Assembly (NCBI GenBank): GCA_002420105.1
Contig: DIHJ01000014.1
Coordinates: forward strand, 58,043 to 72,789
Direction of reading: 5' to 3'
DNA length: 14,747 nt
Origin: Nitrospira sp. UBA5699
Lineage (GTDB): Bacteria; Nitrospirota; Nitrospiria; Nitrospirales; Nitrospiraceae
Of the stretch, positions 1-6,913 are shown piece after piece (the stretch's first letter is position 1; each line of letters opens with the position of its first letter). Made by a program: the position numbers and the translations under genes. The notes under the pieces are model-generated. The model saw only the letters and a program-made list of their open reading frames with translations, had not been told where the DNA came from and searched no databases.

Positions 1-527
1 GAAAAGATCGAGTCGATCGCGATGACGCCGATCGGGAGGCCTTCCTCCTTGTTCCGTTCAGCCGGCACATACCCGCGTCCGTGCTTGACGGTCATCTCCA
101 TGTCCAACGTGGCATCCTTGTCCAGCGTCGCGATGTGAAGGTTCGGCGTCAGAATCGCCACGTCCGCGTCGTGGATGATGTCCGACCCCTTGGCCTCACC
201 CGGCCCCTTTTTCTTCAGGCGGATCGTCTTGGGCTTGTCCGTGTGCAGGGCCAGCCGCAACCCCTTGACGTTGAGAATGATCGAGGTTACGTCTTCCGTA
301 ACCCCCGGAATCGTCGAAAACTCGTGCAGTACGCCCTCGATCTTCACCGTTGTCACGGCCGCTCCCGTCAGCGACGACAGCAGCACGCGGCGCAAGGCAT
401 TCCCCACCGTCGTCCCGAAGCCCCGTTCAAACGCTTCGGTAGAAAACCGTCCGAACGTGGGAGAAGCTGTTTCCTTATCGACTTCGACCCGCATCGGGAT
501 CTGAAAGTCCTTCATCGCTTTGATCAT
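1..527 (-). CDS. rpoA: RNA polymerase alpha subunit, N-terminal part (cut by window edge)
   Basis: The alpha subunit dimerises to nucleate assembly of core RNA polymerase; its C-terminal domain, not in this window, contacts promoters and activators. The visible 175 codons read MIKAMKDFQIPMRVEV at the start and contain the conserved alpha N-terminal signature ERGFGTTVGNALRRVLLSS at residues 34-52, then GVLHEFSTIPGVTEDV at 65-80, which form the dimer interface and the beta/beta' contact region. I chose the ATG at 525-527 because a purine-rich AAGGGGG lies just upstream; an in-frame ATG four codons later is possible. The reading frame is open to the window edge, so the gene is partial only because the window ends. 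It follows rpsD by 79 bases, the usual last-gene position in the alpha operon. Confidence 0.97.
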   Translation of the reverse strand, partial: MIKAMKDFQIPMRVEVDKETASPTFGRFSTEAFERGFGTTVGNALRRVLLSSLTGAAVTTVKIEGVLHEFSTIPGVTEDVTSIILNVKGLRLALHTDKPKTIRLKKKGPGEAKGSDIIHDADVAILTPNLHIATLDKDATLDMEMTVKHGRGYVPAERNKEEGLPIGVIAIDSIF

Positions 528-606
528 GAGTCCCCCTTCATCCTGTCAGCCGCCACACCCTCCTGCGATGCATTCTGCACGAGAGCGGCGCTGTATGAAG
601 TCGCCG

Positions 607-1233
607 TTACCTTGAATACAATTCCACGACCATCTGCTCGTTGACCGGCAGCGTGATCTGATCCTTCGTCGGCAATGCTCGGACGGTCCCTTTGAACGCG
701 CCTTTGTCGAGTTCCAGCCATTCCGGAATCCCGCGACCGTCGACGGACTCCAACGCGGCCTGAATCGAAACGAGAGCCCGGCTCCGCTCGCGGACCGCCA
801 CGACATCCCCCGGTCGTACTTGCGCGCCGGGTACGTTGGTCTTCCGGCCGTTCACCGTAACATGTCCATGGCTCACCAGCTGCCGCGCTTCCTTGCGCGA
901 TGCGCCGAAGCCCAACCGGTAGGCCACGTTATCCAGACGGCATTCGAGCAAACGCAACAGCGCCTCACCGGTCACCCCGGACTGCCGCTCCGCCCGCTCG
1001 AACACGCCGCGGAATTGCCGTTCCTGAAGCCCGTAGATCCGCCGCAATTTCTGCTTCTCGCGGAGCTGCGTGCTGTAGTCCGAAATTCTCGGCCGGGCTT
1101 GCCCATGCTGCCCCGGCGGATAGCTCCGGCGCTCGATCGCACATTTTTCAGTCATGCAGCGCGAGCCTTTCAGAAACAATTTCTCACCCTCTCGCCGACA
1201 CAACCGACAGACAGGACCGCGATACTTTGCCAC
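607..1233 (-). CDS. rpsD: 30S ribosomal protein S4 (zinc-binding form)
   Basis: S4 is a primary 16S rRNA binder that starts assembly of the 30S body; in several bacteria it also represses translation of its own operon. The protein is 208 residues, normal for the family. Cysteines 9, 12, 26 and 31 (CRLC and RCMTEKC) form the N-terminal zinc site of the cysteine-containing type, followed by RRSYPPGQHG and the S4 RNA-binding domain at about 98-160 (CRLDNVAYRLGF). The frame stays open upstream to 1344, but homology begins at AKYRGPVC, so I chose the GTG at 1231-1233, which has a strong GGAGGT six bases upstream. The 80-base gap before it carries inverted repeats that overlap this ribosome binding site. 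Confidence 0.97.
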   Translation of the reverse strand: MAKYRGPVCRLCRREGEKLFLKGSRCMTEKCAIERRSYPPGQHGQARPRISDYSTQLREKQKLRRIYGLQERQFRGVFERAERQSGVTGEALLRLLECRLDNVAYRLGFGASRKEARQLVSHGHVTVNGRKTNVPGAQVRPGDVVAVRERSRALVSIQAALESVDGRGIPEWLELDKGAFKGTVRALPTKDQITLPVNEQMVVELYSR

Positions 1234-1243
1234 TTCTCTACCT

Positions 1244-1277
1244 CCGGTTACCGGACACCTTTCCAAGGGGGGTGTCC
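1244..1277 (-). promoter_or_regulatory. Possible structured leader upstream of rpsD
   Basis: The rpsK-rpsD gap holds two overlapping inverted repeats. The first has 7-base arms GGACACC and GGTGTCC (1271-1277 and 1253-1259) around an 11-base loop. The second, CCGGTAACCGG (1244-1254), can fold with 4-base CCGG arms and includes two G of the GGAGG ribosome binding site. They share bases 1253-1254, so they cannot both form fully. No U-run follows, so this is not a terminator. A role in translational control of S4 is inference only. Confidence 0.4.
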
Positions 1278-1313
1278 TCAATTCTTCACTGCCAGACGCT
1301 CTTCGCCGTGTGA

Positions 1314-1697
1314 TTACACCCGTCGCCGTTTCGGCGGCCGGCATCCGTTGTGCGGGATCGGCGTGACGTCGCGGATCAAATTGATCCGCAATCCCGCTCC
1401 CTGCAACGACCGGATCGCCGACTCGCGCCCCGATCCGGGGCCGTTGACATAGACATCGACCTGCCGCATGCCGCTTTCCATCGCTTTGCGCGCGGCGGCT
1501 TCACCGGCTCGCTGCGCCGCGAAGGGCGTGCTCTTACGGGATCCCTTGAAGCCCTGATTGCCCGCGCTGGCCCAGACGACCGTATTGCCGCTCATGTCGG
1601 TGATCGTCACGATGGTATTGTTGAACGAGGCCTGCACATGGGCGATCCCGCTCTGGACGATCCGCCGTTCTTTCTTCTTGCCCTTTTTCACGCTCAT
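1314..1697 (-). CDS. rpsK: 30S ribosomal protein S11
   Basis: S11 sits on the platform of the 30S subunit, next to the 3' region of 16S rRNA and the mRNA exit path, and pairs with S18 and S6. The protein has 127 residues, as expected. Recognisable blocks are the basic start MSVKKGKKKERR, then GIAHVQASFNNTIVTITD (about 18-35), the platform segment KGSRKSTPFAAQ and the diagnostic C-terminus PIPHNGCRPPKRRRV. The start is the ATG at 1695-1697, with GGGAG upstream. It lies 24 bases after rpsM and 80 bases before rpsD, as in the alpha operon of most bacteria. Nothing unusual is seen in the protein itself. Confidence 0.98.
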   Translation of the reverse strand: MSVKKGKKKERRIVQSGIAHVQASFNNTIVTITDMSGNTVVWASAGNQGFKGSRKSTPFAAQRAGEAAARKAMESGMRQVDVYVNGPGSGRESAIRSLQGAGLRINLIRDVTPIPHNGCRPPKRRRV

Positions 1698-1721
1698 AAC
1701 AGACTCCCTACAACGGAACGG

Positions 1722-2117
1722 TTAAGCGCTCGGTGCCGGACGCGAGGCCGGCCTGGGTTTGCTGCCGACTCCGGCACGGCGCCCCTTCCTCGTGCGCGCA
1801 TTGGTCTTCGATCGCTGGCCACGAACCGGCAACCCCTTCCGATGACGAAGGCCGCGGTAGGTGCCGGTGTCGATCAATCGCTTGATGTTCATCGAGAACG
1901 TTTTTCTGAGGTCGCCTTCGACCTGATACTCCTGATCGATGATCTCGCGGATCTTGACGATTTGATCTTCACTCAAGTCCTTCACGCGAATCGCTCCGTC
2001 GATCCCGGCCTTGCCCAGGATATAACGGGCCGCGGCCCGACCGATCCCGAACACATAGGTCAGCCCGATGTCCGACCGCTTCTCTCTCGGCAAATCCACT
2101 CCGGCAATACGTGCCAT
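1722..2117 (-). CDS. rpsM: 30S ribosomal protein S13
   Basis: S13 lies at the head of the 30S subunit and forms bridges to the 50S subunit (16S rRNA, L5 contact) while its tail approaches the P-site tRNA. The start MARIAGVDLPREKR, the helix-two-turn-helix region YVFGIGRAAARYIL (about 21-34) and the C-terminal signature YRGLRHRKGLPVRGQRSKTN (about 88-107) are all clear. At 131 residues it is slightly longer than usual, because after RTRKGRRAGVG the end continues with a proline, alanine, arginine and serine-rich tail (SKPRPASRPAPSA). The start is the ATG at 2115-2117, with GAGGAG upstream. A 91-base gap with a short repeat separates it from rpmJ. Confidence 0.98.
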   Translation of the reverse strand: MARIAGVDLPREKRSDIGLTYVFGIGRAAARYILGKAGIDGAIRVKDLSEDQIVKIREIIDQEYQVEGDLRKTFSMNIKRLIDTGTYRGLRHRKGLPVRGQRSKTNARTRKGRRAGVGSKPRPASRPAPSA

Positions 2118-2127
2118 ACTCGTTCTC

Positions 2128-2155
2128 CTCGTCAGACGTCAGTCGTTACTCGTCA
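2128..2155 (-). repeat. Four imperfect tandem heptamers upstream of rpsM
   Basis: In the mRNA direction the sequence reads TGACGAG, TAACGAC, TGACGTC, TGACGAG: four contiguous 7-base units that differ from each other at one to three positions. The last unit runs directly into the GAGGAG ribosome binding site of rpsM. The rest of the 91-base gap (2118-2208) shows no gene and no clear promoter. The function, if any, is unknown. Confidence 0.6.
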
Positions 2156-2208
2156 ACCGCAGCACACCGAACTCATCCCGGACTCCGCGCGATCGACGCT
2201 CGACGTTG

Positions 2209-2322
2209 TTATCCTTGGCGCTGCTTGTGCCGGGGATTCTCACAGAGAATCCGCACCACTCCGCGGCGTCTCACAACTTTGCACTTGGCACAGATCGGCT
2301 TGACCGATGATTTGACCTTCAT
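2209..2322 (-). CDS. rpmJ: 50S ribosomal protein L36 (zinc-binding form)
   Basis: L36 is the smallest large-subunit protein and organises 23S rRNA near the GTPase-associated and peptidyl transferase regions. The reading frame gives 37 residues beginning MKVKSSVKPICAKCKVV and ending PRHKQRQG, a full-length match to the family. Cys11, Cys14, Cys27 and His32 form the zinc ribbon of the C+ type. The start is the ATG at 2320-2322, with GGAG about a dozen bases upstream. It follows infA by 15 bases, the usual infA-rpmJ-rpsM order. Confidence 0.97.
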   Translation of the reverse strand: MKVKSSVKPICAKCKVVRRRGVVRILCENPRHKQRQG

Positions 2323-2337
2323 GTCTCTTACACGCTC

Positions 2338-2556
2338 CTACTTGAACCGATAGGTGATTCGTCCGCGCGTCAGATCGTATGGCGACATCTCGACCGTCAC
2401 CTTGTCCCCCGGCAGAATCCGGATAAAGTGCATGCGCATCTTCCCCGAGATGTGCGCAAGAATCTTGTGACCGTTGTCGAGTTGGACGCGAAACATGGCA
2501 TTGGGCAAAGTTTCCAGAACCGAGCCTTGAATTTCGATAATGTCTTCTTTCGGCAC
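2338..2556 (-). CDS. infA: Translation initiation factor IF-1
   Basis: IF-1 occupies the ribosomal A site during initiation and helps IF-2 and IF-3 select the initiator tRNA. The 72-residue protein is a single S1-like OB fold. Hallmarks are GSVLETLPNAMFRVQLDNGH (residues 11-30), LAHISGKMRMHFIRILPGD (33-51) and the end SPYDLTRGRITYRFK. The start codon is GTG (2554-2556), giving MPKEDIIEIQG, which aligns with the usual MAKED start; purine-rich AAGGGG lies upstream. It sits 44 bases after map and 15 before rpmJ. Confidence 0.98.
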   Translation of the reverse strand: MPKEDIIEIQGSVLETLPNAMFRVQLDNGHKILAHISGKMRMHFIRILPGDKVTVEMSPYDLTRGRITYRFK

Positions 2557-2600
2557 GAACCCTTACCCCTTCTCCTTGCCTGCCGCCTTCCGGCCCGGAC

Positions 2601-3350
2601 TCACAGCCGGCTCAACACCCGCGCAGGTCCGCTGGGCTGAATCGCGATCGTATGCTCAAAATGCGCCGACAAACTGCCGTCCGCCGTCACCGCCGTCCAG
2701 CGATCGTCAAGCACCCGGACAGCGGGGCCGCCCATATTGACCATCGGCTCGATCGCGAGAACCATTCCCGGCTGCAACCGGGGTCCTTGGCCGGGCTTCC
2801 CGTAATTCGGCACCTGCGGCTCTTCGTGTAGCTGGCGACCGATGCCGTGGCCGACAAACTCCGTCACGACCGAGTATCCCGCGGCTTCGACGTGCCGCTG
2901 AACCGCGTGGGAAATATCCGACAACCGATTGCCCACAACCGCCTGTTCGATCCCGAGCGCCAACGCCTCTTGAGTCACGCGCACGAGGTTCGCCGTCTTT
3001 TCCTCAATCCGTCCCACCGCGACGGTGACCGCCGAATCTCCGTAGAATCCGCCGACGATCGCGCCAAGGTCCAGACCGATGATATCCCCCTCCTTGAGAA
3101 CCCGCTTGGAGGGAATGCCGTGGACGACCTGTTCGTTCACCGACACGCAGAGCGTCTTGGGGTAATTGCGATACCCTTTAAACGCCGGGACCGCGCCCCG
3201 CGAGCGAATCTCCGATTCAGCCAGGCGATCCAATTCGTCGGTCGTGACGCCCGGCTTCACGGCGCCCTTCAGGATCTCCAGAACCTCAGCAACCACCCGC
3301 GACGCCTTCGCCATGACGGCTATTTCACTGGGCGTCTTGTACTCGATCAT
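2601..3350 (-). CDS. map: Methionine aminopeptidase, type I
   Basis: This cytoplasmic enzyme removes the initiator methionine from nascent proteins when the second residue is small. The 249-residue protein is a type I MetAP without an extra N-terminal domain. The five metal ligands are all visible: Asp94 (GLDLGA), Asp105 (YGDSA), His168 (GHGIG), Glu201 (AIEP) and Glu232 (FEHT). His77 (VVHGIP) and His175 match the substrate-contacting histidines. The ATG start overlaps the adk stop codon by four bases (ATGA), indicating translational coupling. Position in secY-adk-map-infA is the common bacterial arrangement and links the enzyme to ribosome production. Confidence 0.98.
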   Translation of the reverse strand: MIEYKTPSEIAVMAKASRVVAEVLEILKGAVKPGVTTDELDRLAESEIRSRGAVPAFKGYRNYPKTLCVSVNEQVVHGIPSKRVLKEGDIIGLDLGAIVGGFYGDSAVTVAVGRIEEKTANLVRVTQEALALGIEQAVVGNRLSDISHAVQRHVEAAGYSVVTEFVGHGIGRQLHEEPQVPNYGKPGQGPRLQPGMVLAIEPMVNMGGPAVRVLDDRWTAVTADGSLSAHFEHTIAIQPSGPARVLSRL

Positions 3351-4003
3351 GCCGCTCTATACGGCGCGAGCAACTGCGACAGCTTCAGAAACACCGCATC
3401 AACCGCGCCGGACCCATCAAGCTCAGACAGCAGCTGCCGATCCGCGTAGTAGCGGATCAACGGAGCCGTCTGCTCTTCGTAGACGCGCAACCTGGTCTCG
3501 ATCGCCTCACGCCGGTCGTCGCTGCGTTGAATCAGCGCTTCTCCGCACCGATCGCAGGTATCGCCGGTCTTCGACGGCGCAAAGTCGACGTGGAACGTCG
3601 CTTGGCACTTCGGACAGCTGCGGCGACCGCTCAGCCGCTTGATGACGTCGTCACGAGACACTTGAAAATTCACGACGCGATCAAGACGCAACTGTTTCGA
3701 CCTCAGTACGTTCCCCAGCTCCTCCGCCTGCGGCGCGGTCCGGGGAAACCCGTCCAGCACAAATCCGTTGGCACAGGCGGCGTCGCCGAGCTTATCTCGA
3801 ACCAGCCCGATCACAACCGAGTCGGGAACCAGCTTGCCCTGATCCATGAAGCTCTTGGCTTCGAGACCCAGGGGAGTCTGGTTCCTCACCGCCTCCCGGA
3901 GCAGATCGCCGGTCGAAATCTTCGCGACTTTGAACTGGGCGGCGATCCGATCAGCCTGAGTGCCCTTGCCGACTCCTGGTGCTCCGAGAAACACGACGCG
4001 CAT
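3347..4003 (-). CDS. adk: Adenylate kinase (long form with zinc LID)
   Basis: Adenylate kinase interconverts ATP plus AMP and two ADP in the cytoplasm, keeping the adenylate pool balanced. The 218-residue protein has the P-loop GAPGVGKGT at residues 7-15, the AMP-binding STGDLLR at 30-36, and LDGFPRT at 83-89. It has the long LID domain, with Cys130, Cys133, Cys150 and Cys153 (SCPKC and TCDRC) set up as a structural zinc site, a feature common in Gram-positive and various other bacteria but replaced by polar residues in E. coli. The ATG at 4001-4003 lies 6 bases after the secY stop, and its stop overlaps the map start. Confidence 0.98.
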   Translation of the reverse strand: MRVVFLGAPGVGKGTQADRIAAQFKVAKISTGDLLREAVRNQTPLGLEAKSFMDQGKLVPDSVVIGLVRDKLGDAACANGFVLDGFPRTAPQAEELGNVLRSKQLRLDRVVNFQVSRDDVIKRLSGRRSCPKCQATFHVDFAPSKTGDTCDRCGEALIQRSDDRREAIETRLRVYEEQTAPLIRYYADRQLLSELDGSGAVDAVFLKLSQLLAPYRAA

Positions 4004-4009
4004 ACGGCC

Positions 4010-5329
4010 TCATCCGCTCCGTCCGCGCAGAGGCCCCATGCCTTTTCCTAAAAAGCCTTCGTAGTTTCGCATCAGCATGTGCGACTCAATCTGCTGAGCC
4101 GTGTCGAGCCCCACGCCGATGACGATCAGCAGCGAGGTGCCGCCGAAATAAAACGGCACGTTCAACTTATAGATCAGGAATTCCGGAATCACGCACACGA
4201 CCGCCAGGTAGATCGCCCCGGCAAAGGTGATGTGGGTCAGGACCTTATAAATGTAATCGGAGGTCCGCTGCCCCGGACGAATCCCGGGGATGAACCCGCC
4301 GTACTTTTTCATGTTATCGGCCATATCGACCGGGTTCAACACCACCGCCGTGTAAAAGAAACAGAAAAACAGAATCAACCCGACGTACATCAGCGTGTAG
4401 AGCAGGGAGCCGGGAGCCAGTTGGGCCCCGATCGCCTTGATCCAGGGGGTTTCAAAAAACCCCGCGATGGTCGCCGGAAACGCAATGATCGACGAGGCGA
4501 AAATCGGGGGAATGACCCCCGCCGTATTGATCTTCAACGGAATATGCGTGCTTTGCCCCCCGTACACCCGCCGCCCGACGACCCGTTTGGCGTACTGCAC
4601 CGGTATCTTCCGCCGGCCGCTTTCGAGAAACACGATCGCGGCGACGACCCCCACCATAAGGGCGGCCAGGCCGATCAACAAGAAAGCGTTGAGCTGCCCG
4701 ATCTCATACAGGTTGTACGTCTGCGCCACGGCCGACGGAAGGCGCGCGACGATCCCCGCAAAAATAATCAGCGAAATCCCGTTTCCGATTCCGCGTTCCG
4801 TGATCTGTTCGCCCAACCACATCAGGAAGCCGGTGCCGGCGGTGAGCGTGATGACGGTCATCAGGCGAAACGCCCAGCCCTTGTCCAGCACGAACGCGCC
4901 GCCGTTCATCTGCTCGAGGCCGACGGCGATTCCGAAGCCTTGAATCAGCGCGATCCCGATCGTGCCGAATCGGGTGTACTGAATGATCTTCTTTCGGCCC
5001 CGTTCCCCCTCTTTGGCCAGCTTCGACAGATGCGGAACGACCACCGTCAACAATTGAAGGATGATCGATGCGCTGATGTACGGCATGATACCGAGCGCAA
5101 AAATCGTCAATCGCGACAGGGAGCCGCCGGAAAATATGTCCAGAAACCCGAGGAGCGCGCCGCCCTGCTTCTGGAGAAACTCCGACAGCGCCTCTCCGTT
5201 GATGCCGGGAGTGGGAATATGGGCGCCGACCCGATAGACGACCAGCATCCCCAACGTGAACAGGATACGGGTCCGCAGTTCGGGGATCTTGAAAATATTC
5301 TGAAAACTGGTCAGGAGCCGTTCAAACAC
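4010..5329 (-). CDS. secY: Protein translocase channel subunit SecY
   Basis: SecY forms the pore of the SecYEG translocon in the inner membrane, taking preproteins from SecA or from the ribosome. The 439-residue protein has about ten hydrophobic segments, near residues 20-37, 72-96, 121-138, 155-173, 183-197, 215-235, 268-290, 308-330, 364-382 and 395-410. The plug region follows LLGFLDIFSGGSLSR (59-73). The large cytoplasmic loops that bind SecA and ribosome carry basic residues (ESGRRKIPVQYAKR at 236-249; GFIPGIRPGQRTSDY at 345-359). The start is a GTG at 5327-5329 with GAGGT eight bases upstream, and it overlaps the end of rplO by eight bases. Length and gene position are normal. Confidence 0.98.
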   Translation of the reverse strand: MFERLLTSFQNIFKIPELRTRILFTLGMLVVYRVGAHIPTPGINGEALSEFLQKQGGALLGFLDIFSGGSLSRLTIFALGIMPYISASIILQLLTVVVPHLSKLAKEGERGRKKIIQYTRFGTIGIALIQGFGIAVGLEQMNGGAFVLDKGWAFRLMTVITLTAGTGFLMWLGEQITERGIGNGISLIIFAGIVARLPSAVAQTYNLYEIGQLNAFLLIGLAALMVGVVAAIVFLESGRRKIPVQYAKRVVGRRVYGGQSTHIPLKINTAGVIPPIFASSIIAFPATIAGFFETPWIKAIGAQLAPGSLLYTLMYVGLILFFCFFYTAVVLNPVDMADNMKKYGGFIPGIRPGQRTSDYIYKVLTHITFAGAIYLAVVCVIPEFLIYKLNVPFYFGGTSLLIVIGVGLDTAQQIESHMLMRNYEGFLGKGMGPLRGRSG

Positions 5330-5771
5330 CGGGGATAACCTCGATTGAACCTCCCGCTGCTTGGATCTTCGCCTCGGCCGACTTGCTGAACTTGTGCGCC
5401 TGAACGACGATGGCCTTCTTCAGCTCGCCGTTGCCCAGAATCTTGATCGGCAACGTCACGCGCTTGACCAGCCCCGCATCGACCAGCGCCTGCGGCGTGA
5501 TGGGCCCTGACGCGGGCAGGTCGGCCAGACTCTTGATGTTGACGATCGCATATTCCGTGCGGAACGGGTTCGTGAACCCGTACTTGGGCACACGACGAAT
5601 GAGGGGCATCTGACCGCCCTCGAACCCCGGCCCCTTCCCTCCGCCCGATCTGGCAAGCAAGCCCTTGTGGCCTTTGGTGGCCGTCTTGCCGTGCCCCGAA
5701 CCCGGACCGCGACCGATACGTTTCCGCTTTTTCTTGGCTCCTTTTGCAGGAGCGAGATCATGTAAGTTCAT
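5322..5771 (-). CDS. rplO: 50S ribosomal protein L15
   Basis: L15 is a late-assembling protein of the large subunit with a long basic N-terminal extension threading through 23S rRNA. The 149-residue protein starts MNLHDLAPAKGAKKKRKRIG, followed by the glycine-rich RGPGSGHGKTATKGHKG and GFEGGQMPLIRRVPKYGF, the family signature. The globular C-terminal half (from about residue 75) ends in AAGGSIEVIPGV. Its ATG overlaps the rpmD stop (ATGA, 5768-5771), and its stop overlaps the secY start, so L30, L15 and SecY synthesis are probably coupled. Confidence 0.98.
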   Translation of the reverse strand: MNLHDLAPAKGAKKKRKRIGRGPGSGHGKTATKGHKGLLARSGGGKGPGFEGGQMPLIRRVPKYGFTNPFRTEYAIVNIKSLADLPASGPITPQALVDAGLVKRVTLPIKILGNGELKKAIVVQAHKFSKSAEAKIQAAGGSIEVIPGV

Positions 5772-5977
5772 GATGGCTGCACTTCCAGTAGATAGCCGAC
5801 CTTGTGAATTAACCCGCGCACCTGAGCCGTGTCCGGGCGTACGACCGATTGCCGGATCTTCCGCAAGCCCAATCCGCGCAGGACGAGCCGATGCCGCTCC
5901 GGAGTCCCGATGGGGCTCCGTTTCAAGGTAATGCGCAGGCTTTGCGCCGCAGTCTTTGTGGTCTTTCCCGTAGCCAT
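5768..5977 (-). CDS. rpmD: 50S ribosomal protein L30
   Basis: L30 is a small 23S rRNA-binding protein of the bacterial large subunit. The protein has 69 residues: a short extra N-terminus (MATGKTTKTAAQS) before the family core LRITLKRSPIGTPERHR, then LGLRKIRQSVVRPDTAQVRG and the end HKVGYLLEV. Bacterial L30 is usually about 60 residues, so the extension is roughly ten. The ATG overlaps the last base of the rpsE TAA stop, and the stop overlaps the rplO start. Weak conservation is normal for L30; its place between S5 and L15 makes the call secure. Confidence 0.95.
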   Translation of the reverse strand: MATGKTTKTAAQSLRITLKRSPIGTPERHRLVLRGLGLRKIRQSVVRPDTAQVRGLIHKVGYLLEVQPS

Positions 5978-6480
5978 TACGCCGTCACTCCGCTCTGTAA
6001 TTCCTCACCACGGCGCAACCGCATCACCTGCTCGGGATTTCTGAGCTGCGTGAGCCCGTCGAGCGTGGCTCGAACGGTATTAAACGGATTGCCCCGTCCC
6101 AATGTTTTCGAAATAATGTTGTGCGCGCCGACCAACTCGACGACCGCACGCACGGCACCGCCGGCAATGATCCCGGTACCTTCGGCCGCGGGCTTCAACA
6201 ACACATGCTCACCGCCGAAGAGTCCGTGCACCTCGTGCGGGATCGTGCCCGACTTCAGAGGAACGTGGACCAGATTCTTTTTGGCCTGCTGCACCGCCTT
6301 GGCGATCGCCACCGGCACTTCCGCCGCCTTGCCCTTTCCGATACCGACCCAACCCTGCCCGTCTCCCACCACCACGAGCGCGCAGAAGTTGAAGCGCTTC
6401 CCGCCCTTGACCACCTTGGCCACGCGGTTGATGAAGACGACCTTGTCTTTCAGGCTTAATTCATCTGGATTAACTCGCAC
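5977..6480 (-). CDS. rpsE: 30S ribosomal protein S5
   Basis: S5 lies at the mRNA entry site of the 30S subunit and influences decoding accuracy. The protein has 167 residues. The N-terminal double-stranded RNA-binding-like domain is seen in VVFINRVAKVVKGGKRFNF (14-32) and ALVVVGDGQGWVGIGKGKA (34-52). The C-terminal domain has AEGTGIIAGGAVRAVVELVG (99-118) and GRGNPFNTVRATLDGL (128-143). The start is GTG at 6478-6480; a stop codon two codons upstream in frame rules out a longer protein, and GAGGAG lies nine bases upstream. The 59 bases between it and rplR are purine-rich on the mRNA with no further gene. Confidence 0.98.
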   Translation of the reverse strand: MRVNPDELSLKDKVVFINRVAKVVKGGKRFNFCALVVVGDGQGWVGIGKGKAAEVPVAIAKAVQQAKKNLVHVPLKSGTIPHEVHGLFGGEHVLLKPAAEGTGIIAGGAVRAVVELVGAHNIISKTLGRGNPFNTVRATLDGLTQLRNPEQVMRLRRGEELQSGVTA

Positions 6481-6539
6481 GCCTCATCTCTCCTCTTGGT
6501 TCCTCCCGTCCTCTCAGCGAGGCAGCGAGAGCGATCACA

Positions 6540-6905
6540 CTAGAACTGCAGGCCGCCTTCCCGCGAAGCTTCCGCCAGGGCTTTGATCCGGCCGTGATAC
6601 AGCCGGCCTCCCCGGTCGAAGACCACGGCTTGAATCTTGGCGCTCTTGGCCCGTTCAGCCAACAATTTCCCGACGGCCTTTGCCGCTGCAATGCTGCTGG
6701 TCGATTTCAGCGTCGTCCGCAACGACTTGTCCAGGGAGGAGGCAGCCGCCAGCGTCGTGCCTTTGAGATCATTGATGATCTGCGCGTAAATATGGCCGCT
6801 GCTGCGGAAGACGTTGAGCCGCGGGCGCTCGTCGGTCCCGAAAATCCGCTGACGAACCCGCTGTTGCCGACGTGCTAATTGACGTACTTTTTCTGCGCTA
6901 TTCAT
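6540..6905 (-). CDS. rplR: 50S ribosomal protein L18
   Basis: L18 binds 5S rRNA and, with L5 and L25, attaches it to the central protuberance of the 50S subunit. The 121-residue protein has the basic N-terminus (RQLARRQQRVRQRIFGT), the core RPRLNVFRSSGHIYAQIIND (about 27-46), and the C-terminal FDRGGRLYHGRIKALAEASREGG, all typical. The ATG at 6903-6905 is eight bases after the rplF stop. Length and position are ordinary. Confidence 0.98.
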   Translation of the reverse strand: MNSAEKVRQLARRQQRVRQRIFGTDERPRLNVFRSSGHIYAQIINDLKGTTLAAASSLDKSLRTTLKSTSSIAAAKAVGKLLAERAKSAKIQAVVFDRGGRLYHGRIKALAEASREGGLQF

Positions 6906-6913
6906 AGATCAAC

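Noticed and set aside
1253..1277. The rpsK-rpsD hairpin as a rho-independent terminator
   Set aside because: It is followed on the mRNA by GGTAACCGGAGG and the rpsD start, with no U-run.
2133..2155. TTGACG at the first heptamer as a promoter -35 box for rpsM
   Set aside because: No TATAAT-like -10 element lies 16-18 bases downstream; the TTGACG is explained by the tandem heptamers.
1350..2303. A 317-codon plus-strand open frame opposite rpsK and rpsM
   Set aside because: It covers two well-identified ribosomal genes and the gap between them in antisense; its composition is that of a shadow frame.
4079..5338. A 419-codon open frame on the plus strand opposite secY
   Set aside because: It is exactly antisense to SecY, low in hydrophobic residues and rich in Arg, Asp, Gln and His, as expected from the complement of a membrane protein gene in GC-rich DNA. 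No ribosome binding site or family match.
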